DNA from: Fimbriimonadaceae bacterium
Lineage (GTDB): Bacteria; Armatimonadota; Fimbriimonadia; Fimbriimonadales; Fimbriimonadaceae
Direction of reading: 5' to 3'
Length of the DNA stretch: 30,977 bases
NCBI GenBank assembly: GCA_025451715.1
Contig: JANWJY010000186.1
Coordinates: 1 to 30,977, forward strand
Part shown: in pieces, positions 26,327 through 30,977 of the stretch
Position numbering within the stretch: the first letter of the stretch is position 1
How the letters are laid out: every line of letters starts with the position of its first letter
The notes under the pieces: model-generated
Told to the model about the DNA's origin: nothing
Databases searched by the model: none
Seen by the model: the letters and a program-made list of their open reading frames with translations, nothing else
Position numbers and translations under genes: made by a program

Positions 26327-27236
26327 GCACGGCCTCCAAGAACGCCTCTTCCAACGACCGCTGTGCCAGTGCGAGGTGACGCACCTGCGCGTTCGAGCGA
26401 CGCGCGGCGGCGAACACCTGCCGCGCGGTCTCGTCGAGCTTCGTGTCGCTGTAAATCCTGTACTCGCCCTTTCGCAGCTCTTCCACCATCATTCCCATCT
26501 TCTGAATCGCGTCGACGAACTCGAGGTTGTGCTCCCGCAGCTGCACGTCGACCGGCTGACCCTTCACCGACTTCAAGTCTCTGATCGGTCCCGCCGCCCG
26601 CAGCTTGCCAGCCAAAAGGACGACGACGTGGTCGCAAATCCGCTCGATGTCCTTCAGCAAGTGCGAAGAAACGAGCACTGAAAGCCCCTTGCCGTGCGAG
26701 ACCGAACGGATCAAAGCGAGCATCTCCTCGCGGCCGCGCGGGTCGAGGCCGTTCGTGGGCTCGTCGAGCAACAGCAGCTTTGGCCCGTGCACCACCGCTT
26801 GTGCGAGCTTGATACGCTGTTTCAGTCCGGTCGAGTACGTCTCGACGTTCCGGTACCGCGCCTCGCCGAGGCCGCAGTACTCGAGCACCTCGTGCGCCCG
26901 CCGCAGCGCCTGGTTTGACGGGAGCCCGGCCAGCTCGCCAGCGTACGCGACGAACTGCACGGCGGTCATGCCGGGTATGTGGCAGTCCTGCTCGGGCATG
27001 TAGCCGACGTTCTGCCGGATCATCGGCCCTTCGGTCGCGAGGTCGTGGCCGAGGATGTGGCCCCCGCCCTGCGCCGGGTCGACGAACCCGAGCATGGTCT
27101 TGATCAACGTGGTCTTTCCCGCTCCGTTGGGGCCCAGAAGACCGACGCAGCCCTCGGGGAGGCTGGCTGTAAAGTCCTCGAGGGCCACGAAACTGCCGTA
27201 CTTGACTGTGAGGTTCTGGAAGTCTGCTACCGGCAC
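26319..27236 (-). CDS. ABC transporter ATP-binding protein (first pair)
   Basis: A 305-aa ATPase. Walker A GPNGAGKTT, signature VETYSTGLKQRIKLAQAVV, Walker B KLLLLDEPTNGLDP and VLVSSHLLKDIERI are intact. As in its neighbour, a C-terminal extension follows. I favour GTG 27236 because the conserved fold begins right there (VPVADFQNLTVKYG), TAAACT lies 8 nt upstream, and the length then equals that of the second ATPase. An ATG at 27308 in the same frame would overlap the ndk start. First gene of the operon. Confidence 0.92.
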   Translation of the reverse strand: MPVADFQNLTVKYGSFVALEDFTASLPEGCVGLLGPNGAGKTTLIKTMLGFVDPAQGGGHILGHDLATEGPMIRQNVGYMPEQDCHIPGMTAVQFVAYAGELAGLPSNQALRRAHEVLEYCGLGEARYRNVETYSTGLKQRIKLAQAVVHGPKLLLLDEPTNGLDPRGREEMLALIRSVSHGKGLSVLVSSHLLKDIERICDHVVVLLAGKLRAAGPIRDLKSVKGQPVDVQLREHNLEFVDAIQKMGMMVEELRKGEYRIYSDTKLDETARQVFAAARRSNAQVRHLALAQRSLEEAFLEAVHV

Positions 27237-27244
27237 TGTTGGGC

Positions 27245-27250
27245 AGTTTA
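27245..27250 (-). promoter_or_regulatory. -10 element, leaderless-type start of the ABC operon
   Basis: TAAACT on the minus strand, 8 nt before GTG 27236. It is divergent from the ndk element about 40 bp away. Confidence 0.4.
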
Positions 27251-27291
27251 CGCGCAGGTTGCACGTCCCGTTGCCGCGAAGGGGCGAAAGG

Positions 27292-27297
27292 TAACCT
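27292..27297 (+). promoter_or_regulatory. -10 element, leaderless-type start of ndk
   Basis: TAACCT, 9 nt before the ATG at 27307; the same hexamer as at the GAF gene. Confidence 0.4.
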
Positions 27298-27306
27298 AAA
27301 ACCGAC

Positions 27307-27723
27307 ATGGAAGAGACGACCCTTGTGCTGATCAAGCCCGGCGGTGTGGAGCGGAACCTGATCGGCGAGATTGTTCGACGGATCGAGGCGCGCGGGCTGC
27401 GCGTGGTGGGTTTGAAGCTGATGTCGGCGCCGAAGGCGCTGGTGCAGGAGCACTACGCCGAGCACAAGGCGCGGCCGTTTTTCAAGGACGTGGTCGCTTA
27501 TTTGACCTCCGGGCCGGTGGTGGCTCTCGCGGTCCGTGGTGAGAACGCGGTGAAGGCCGTGCGCGCGATGATGGGCGCGACCAACCCGATCGAGGCGTCC
27601 GCCGGAACCGTGCGGGGTGACTTCGCGCTTTCTATCGACGACAATCTGACTCACTCGTCGTCCGATGTCAAGGCTGCAAAAGCCGAGCTGAAGCTGTGGT
27701 TTTCTGAGAAGCTTCCACGGTGA
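27307..27723 (+). CDS. ndk: Nucleoside diphosphate kinase
   Basis: A 138-aa enzyme that moves phosphate from ATP to other (d)NDPs through a phospho-histidine. The N-terminus TTLVLIKPGGVERNLIGEI, RPFFKDVVAYLTSGPVVAL and MMGATNPIEASAGTVRGDF are typical. The catalytic histidine is H116 in NLTHSSSD; the family usually reads N-x-x-H-G-S-D, so the Gly is replaced by Ser and the Asp is shifted by one. Length is standard. Divergent from the ABC operon and followed by a purine-rich repeat, not a clear terminator. Confidence 0.97.
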   Translation: MEETTLVLIKPGGVERNLIGEIVRRIEARGLRVVGLKLMSAPKALVQEHYAEHKARPFFKDVVAYLTSGPVVALAVRGENAVKAVRAMMGATNPIEASAGTVRGDFALSIDDNLTHSSSDVKAAKAELKLWFSEKLPR

Positions 27724-27754
27724 GAGCGAAGAGCTGAGAGCAAAGAGCCGAGAG
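27722..27754 (+). repeat. Tandem 14-bp purine-rich repeat after ndk
   Basis: Two 14-bp units, GAGAGCGAAGAGCT (27722-27735) and GAGAGCAAAGAGCC (27736-27749), plus a partial GAGAG. The first base of unit 1 lies in the ndk stop codon. Confidence 0.7.
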
Positions 27755-27763
27755 AACACAGGA

Positions 27764-28300
27764 CTACTCTGGTAGCTCGATCACGATCGTCTCGTGACGC
27801 CAGCTGTCAAGCACGTATTTTGCGTGCCCGTCCACAAAAGAGACGTGGTTGCCACGCGGCTTTACCCGTCGATACGGCAAAAGGTCAAGTCCGCCGCTCG
27901 CGTTCCACGATAGGTCTCTCGACTGGAATGTCATCGGGATCAGGTGGGGATTGCGCAATTCGTCGACTTTCATACCAGAGAGCAGCCTGAAGAAGGCAAA
28001 TCCGAACTCCTCCTTCAACTTACTCTTCAAGGCCGGATCTTTGAACACGGTCTCATCATAAACTCCAAATGGGAGAATCGCATCCATCCATGCTCGAGAA
28101 GGTGGATGAGTCCTGTCGTAGTCCTCGCGATACAGAATCAGACCTCGTGCTTGTTGCTTAACGTTTCCCAAACTCGTAAAGCAATAGCTTCCTTCACGGG
28201 CTCTGGTAAACATAGGAAACACGATCGCCCAGATTGCTGCGCAGAGAACGAGAGCAACGAGGGCCCGCACGATGGTTCGCGTCCAATTACTGTCGCTCAT
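27764..28300 (-). CDS. Pilin-derived (DUF1559-like) membrane protein lacking a prepilin signal
   Basis: A 178-aa protein with one N-terminal helix (about 8-29: TIVRALVALVLCAAIWAIVFPMF) followed by TRAREGSYCFTSLGNVKQQARGLILYREDYD, which lines up with the FSRAKETAKKTDC.NRLHQLGVAIGLYRADYDG of the prepilin encoded nearby. Near the end GNHVSFVDGHAKYV is the 'DGHAK/DGS' motif of DUF1559 pseudopilins. The FTLIELLVV processing site is absent, so prepilin peptidase should not cut it. AAGGAG lies 7 nt before ATG 28300, and the gene overlaps the upstream paralogue by 14 nt. Function unknown. Confidence 0.65.
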   Translation of the reverse strand: MSDSNWTRTIVRALVALVLCAAIWAIVFPMFTRAREGSYCFTSLGNVKQQARGLILYREDYDRTHPPSRAWMDAILPFGVYDETVFKDPALKSKLKEEFGFAFFRLLSGMKVDELRNPHLIPMTFQSRDLSWNASGGLDLLPYRRVKPRGNHVSFVDGHAKYVLDSWRHETIVIELPE

Positions 28301-28916
28301 CTTCTTGCTCCTTCGCGAGCGATGGGTCGATGACGACGGTGATCGGATACTCTGGCCAGGTGGGCGGGAACGCCTTCGCGTGGCCGTCGAGGAAAGCGAT
28401 GATGTTCATCTTTCCGTTCCGAGGGATGGATGGAAGCGTCGAGAGGTCGCTGTGCGCGTTCCGACCCATCAGCACTGACTGGAACAGCATTGGTACGCCT
28501 GCCTGGTCAACCACCGACCACGGATTAATGCATGAGACCGGCTCGAAGAACGCAAACCCATACTCATCGTCCTTGCGGTCCTTGATCGAGTCGTCGTGCG
28601 CAATACGATCGTTCTTGTGATACGGCTCGATAACGTCCATCCACGACTCAGCGGGAGGCAGATGTTCGTCGTTGTCGTCGGTGTACATCATGGTTGCAAG
28701 CGCGAGCTGCTTCATGTTTGAAAGCGTTATGCTCCGCCGACTCCCGCGATCCTTCGTGACCACGGGGAACAGGATCACAGCGAGGATGAGCAAGACGAAG
28801 CACGCGAACGAGGCGACGAACCAGCGACTGACCTCCGTACTCGGAGGAGCGGGGCGGGGGTACTTGCCGTCCGCGTCGCCCTCTTGCATGACCTTGTACG
28901 TGTGCAGGTCGCTCAT
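28287..28916 (-). CDS. Pilin-derived (DUF1559-like) membrane protein, paralogue
   Basis: 209 aa: a cytosolic tail (1-30), a membrane helix (about 32-50: WFVASFACFVLLILAVILFPVV), then SITLSNMKQLALATMMYTDDNDEHLPPAESWMDVIEPY, matching the downstream gene (LGNVKQQARGLILYREDYDRTHPPSRAWMDAILPF) position by position. It also shares EYGFAFF and, near the end, AFLDGHAKAFP. So the two genes are diverged tandem duplicates. No prepilin cleavage site. ATG 28916 has AGGA shortly upstream. Function unknown; its location next to a true prepilin suggests a pilus-related origin. Confidence 0.65.
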   Translation of the reverse strand: MSDLHTYKVMQEGDADGKYPRPAPPSTEVSRWFVASFACFVLLILAVILFPVVTKDRGSRRSITLSNMKQLALATMMYTDDNDEHLPPAESWMDVIEPYHKNDRIAHDDSIKDRKDDEYGFAFFEPVSCINPWSVVDQAGVPMLFQSVLMGRNAHSDLSTLPSIPRNGKMNIIAFLDGHAKAFPPTWPEYPITVVIDPSLAKEQEDERQ

Positions 28917-28942
28917 CTCATCCTAGTCAATTCTGTTTCTAT

Positions 28943-28969
28943 CCCTCCGCCCGCTCGACGGGTGGAGGG
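28943..28969. repeat. Hairpin repeat, first of a pair
   Basis: CCCTCCGCCC (28943-28952) pairs with GGGTGGAGGG (28960-28969), one G-T pair, loop GCTCGAC, followed by TTT on the plus strand. Confidence 0.6.
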
Positions 28970-28980
28970 TTTCGGTGCGA

Positions 28981-29006
28981 GCCTCCACCCCTGAGGGGGC
29001 GGAGGC
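28981..29006. repeat. Hairpin repeat, second of a pair
   Basis: GCCTCCACCCC (28981-28991) pairs with GGGGCGGAGGC (28996-29006), one mismatch. Its arms resemble those of the hairpin just before it, so four versions of one word stand in alternating orientation between the prepilin gene and the next gene. It may also serve as the prepilin terminator. Confidence 0.6.
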
Positions 29007-29026
29007 ATAAGACACTCGAACGGCCG

Positions 29027-29728
<702 letters not shown>

Positions 29729-29768
29729 GGCTCTATTTAATCCTGTTTTCTGTGTGTGGCCCTAGAGT

Positions 29769-29831
29769 TCCCGTTCAATTCCCGTCCATTCCCGTTCTTT
29801 GAGGCTGTTTTTTCCCGTTGGAATTCCCGTT
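29769..29831 (-). promoter_or_regulatory. Array of five ACGGGAA heptamers upstream of the prepilin gene
   Basis: On the plus strand TTCCCGT occurs at 29769, 29780, 29790, 29813 and 29825 (spacings 11, 10, 23, 12), so on the minus strand ACGGGAA repeats on about one face of the helix, 41-103 nt before the prepilin ATG. It may be an operator array or a degenerate minisatellite. Confidence 0.55.
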
Positions 29832-29857
29832 AAGTTGCACTGCTGCTGCCTCTCAAT

Positions 29858-29901
29858 TTCTATGTCGTCCATACTTGCAAGACGTATGATAGCATAGAAA
29901 C
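29858..29901. promoter_or_regulatory. Nested 44-bp inverted repeat
   Basis: Outer arms TTTCTATG (29858-29865) / CATAGAAA (29894-29901), middle arms CATAC (29871-29875) / GTATG (29885-29889), and a central palindrome CTTGCAAG (29875-29882), nearly concentric. It looks like an operator. It lies between the sugar permease end and the heptamer array. Confidence 0.5.
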
Positions 29902-29943
29902 GTTACAGAGTGTGGCGAAAGTCCTGTCGGTATGTCAATTGGT

Positions 29944-29961
29944 GAAAGCAGAGAGCCGAGC
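29944..29961 (+). repeat. Purine-rich GAGAGC-type repeat
   Basis: GAAAGCAGAGAGCCGAGC is close to the units after ndk (27722-27754) and to the reverse strand of 20705-20732. It lies just downstream of the sugar permease gene. Confidence 0.45.
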
Positions 29962-29987
29962 GCAGCGAGCATGAGGAGGGGGGCAGG

Positions 29988-30977
29988 TCACTTCCCTCCT
30001 AACCCGCTCAACTGGACGCCCTCGATGAAGTAGCGCTGGGCGAAGAAGAACAGCAGCACGGTGGGGATGGTGGCGAGGGTGGCGAAGGACATCATGAGCG
30101 CGAACTCGCCGCCGCGCTCGCTCTGGAACATCTGCAGCGCGTAGGCGACCGGCATCTTCTCGGGAGTCGAGACGTAGATCAGCGGGCCCATGAAGTTGTT
30201 CCACTGCCCCATGAAGGTCCAGATCGCGATGCACGCGAGCACCGGCTGGATCTGCGGGACCATCACTTGGAACAGCGTACGCAGATATCCGCAGCCGTCG
30301 ATCTTCGCCGCATCCTCGAGCTCCATCGGGATCGTGCGGAAGAACTGCCGCAACAAGAACACGTTGAATGCCGACGCGAAGAACATCGGCACCCACAGCG
30401 GATAGAGCGTGTCGATCCAACCGAGTGAGCGGAAGATGAGGAACGTCGGGAGCATCGTCACCGCCGCGGGGAGCATCATCGTCGCGAGCAGCAGCACGAA
30501 CAGCGCGTTGCGACCAGGGAACCGCAGGCGCGAGAAGCCGTAACCCACGACGGCCGCCGACAGCACAGCGCCGATCACCGACATCACGACCAGCACGAGG
30601 GTGTTCTGCAGGTATTTGAGGCCGTGGTTGGTCTCCCATGGGAGCCACTCGAGCATCTCGGTGTAGTTCGCCCAGCGCGGGCCGGGCACGCGCACCGGGT
30701 CCGTGTCGCCCAGGGGGATTTGGATCTCCTTGTCTTTGAGCTCCGGCGGCTTTTGGACCCTGACGACGATCTCGCCGTTCTCGACCTCGTCGACCGTGTA
30801 GCCCTGGACCCTCTTGCCTTGGTGGTCGAACGAAACGACCTTCCCGTCCCTGTCGATCTCGTTTAGGCTCTCTTCGGTGGTTTCGAAACGGCGGCCACGG
30901 ATGTTGTACGGCCTGTCGATCTCAAGCAGCACGGTCTTGTTGTTGAGGTGCTCGGTAACGATCCCGCGAACGGAGCG
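29988..30977 (-). CDS. Carbohydrate ABC transporter permease (CUT1, MalG-like), 5' end outside the window
   Basis: 329 codons visible; the frame is open to the window edge, so the N-terminus and first membrane helix are missing. Five helices follow from about residue 122 (TLVLVVMSVIGAVLSAAVVGYGF on). The EAA loop LEDAAKIDGCGYLRTLFQVMVPQIQP (about 220-245), where the ATPase docks, is the family mark, as are YGFSRLRFPGRN and WNNFMGPLIY. The first 120 visible residues (ETTEESLNEIDRDGKVVSFDHQGKRV... IQIPLGDTDP) are hydrophilic and beta-like: an enlarged outer loop between helix 1 and helix 2. A start at GTG 30932 would leave the protein without helix 1. The sugar is unknown; its partner genes should lie to the right. 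Confidence 0.9.
   Translation of the reverse strand, partial: RSVRGIVTEHLNNKTVLLEIDRPYNIRGRRFETTEESLNEIDRDGKVVSFDHQGKRVQGYTVDEVENGEIVVRVQKPPELKDKEIQIPLGDTDPVRVPGPRWANYTEMLEWLPWETNHGLKYLQNTLVLVVMSVIGAVLSAAVVGYGFSRLRFPGRNALFVLLLATMMLPAAVTMLPTFLIFRSLGWIDTLYPLWVPMFFASAFNVFLLRQFFRTIPMELEDAAKIDGCGYLRTLFQVMVPQIQPVLACIAIWTFMGQWNNFMGPLIYVSTPEKMPVAYALQMFQSERGGEFALMMSFATLATIPTVLLFFFAQRYFIEGVQLSGLGGK

Noticed and set aside
26239..27759. A 506-codon minus-strand open frame across the first ABC ATPase and ndk
   Set aside because: It is a frame-shifted shadow: the ABC motifs lie in another frame of the same strand, and the rest is antisense to ndk.
29769..29831. Heptamer array as a CRISPR
   Set aside because: Units are only 7 nt with spacers of 3-16 nt, far below CRISPR repeat and spacer sizes, and no cas genes are present.

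Overview
The window is about 31 kb of chromosome from a GC-rich bacterium, densely packed with genes on both strands. There are no mobile elements, CRISPR arrays, rRNA genes or tRNAs that I can recognise. The likely host is a diderm environmental bacterium of the Armatimonadota (Fimbriimonas-like) type. That is an inference from three things: type IV pilin-like proteins of the FTLIELLVVIAII...FPVFSRAKE style, exported Ig, stalk and LamG-like proteins, and c-di-GMP proteins sitting among ordinary housekeeping genes. No 16S or marker-gene search was possible, so the phylum is tentative.

Layout. 1-3.4 kb: an exported Ig/stalk-domain protein, an HD-GYP phosphodiesterase and a PilZ receptor. 3.4-5 kb: an IscA/ErpA-type Fe-S carrier, a divergent TetR regulator and a 7Fe ferredoxin. 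5-7.5 kb: an exported lectin-fold protein, a second PilZ protein and a GbsR/MarR-type regulator. 7.5-13.6 kb: lon, nadA, dxs and a GAF protein. 13.6-16.5 kb: a receiver-only response regulator facing a three-gene operon built around an HTTM membrane protein. 16.5-20.7 kb: a leftward operon of a CPBP membrane protease, a cysteine desulfurase and hslU without hslV. 20.7-23.7 kb: a Y-family DNA polymerase, then an ECF sigma factor with a membrane-anchored partner. 23.7-27.3 kb: a four-gene tandem ABC-2 transporter operon, divergent from ndk. 27.7-29.7 kb: two pilin-derived membrane proteins and one true prepilin. 30-31 kb: a CUT1 sugar permease that runs off the right edge.

Two features cross the whole window. 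First, at least eight genes that open transcription units carry a -10-like hexamer (mostly TANNNT) only 6-10 bases before the start codon. This predicts leaderless or nearly leaderless mRNAs, and I used it to choose several starts. Second, genes inside operons overlap by 1-8 bases and often have good Shine-Dalgarno sequences. One of them, after the HTTM gene, seems to have no standard start codon at the expected place.

The most unusual sites are five ACGGGAA heptamers at near-helical spacing upstream of the prepilin gene, a nested 44-bp dyad beside them, the hslU without hslV, and the HTTM operon. No intergenic gap exceeds 300 bases; the longest is 29729-29987, which holds the heptamer array and the dyad.
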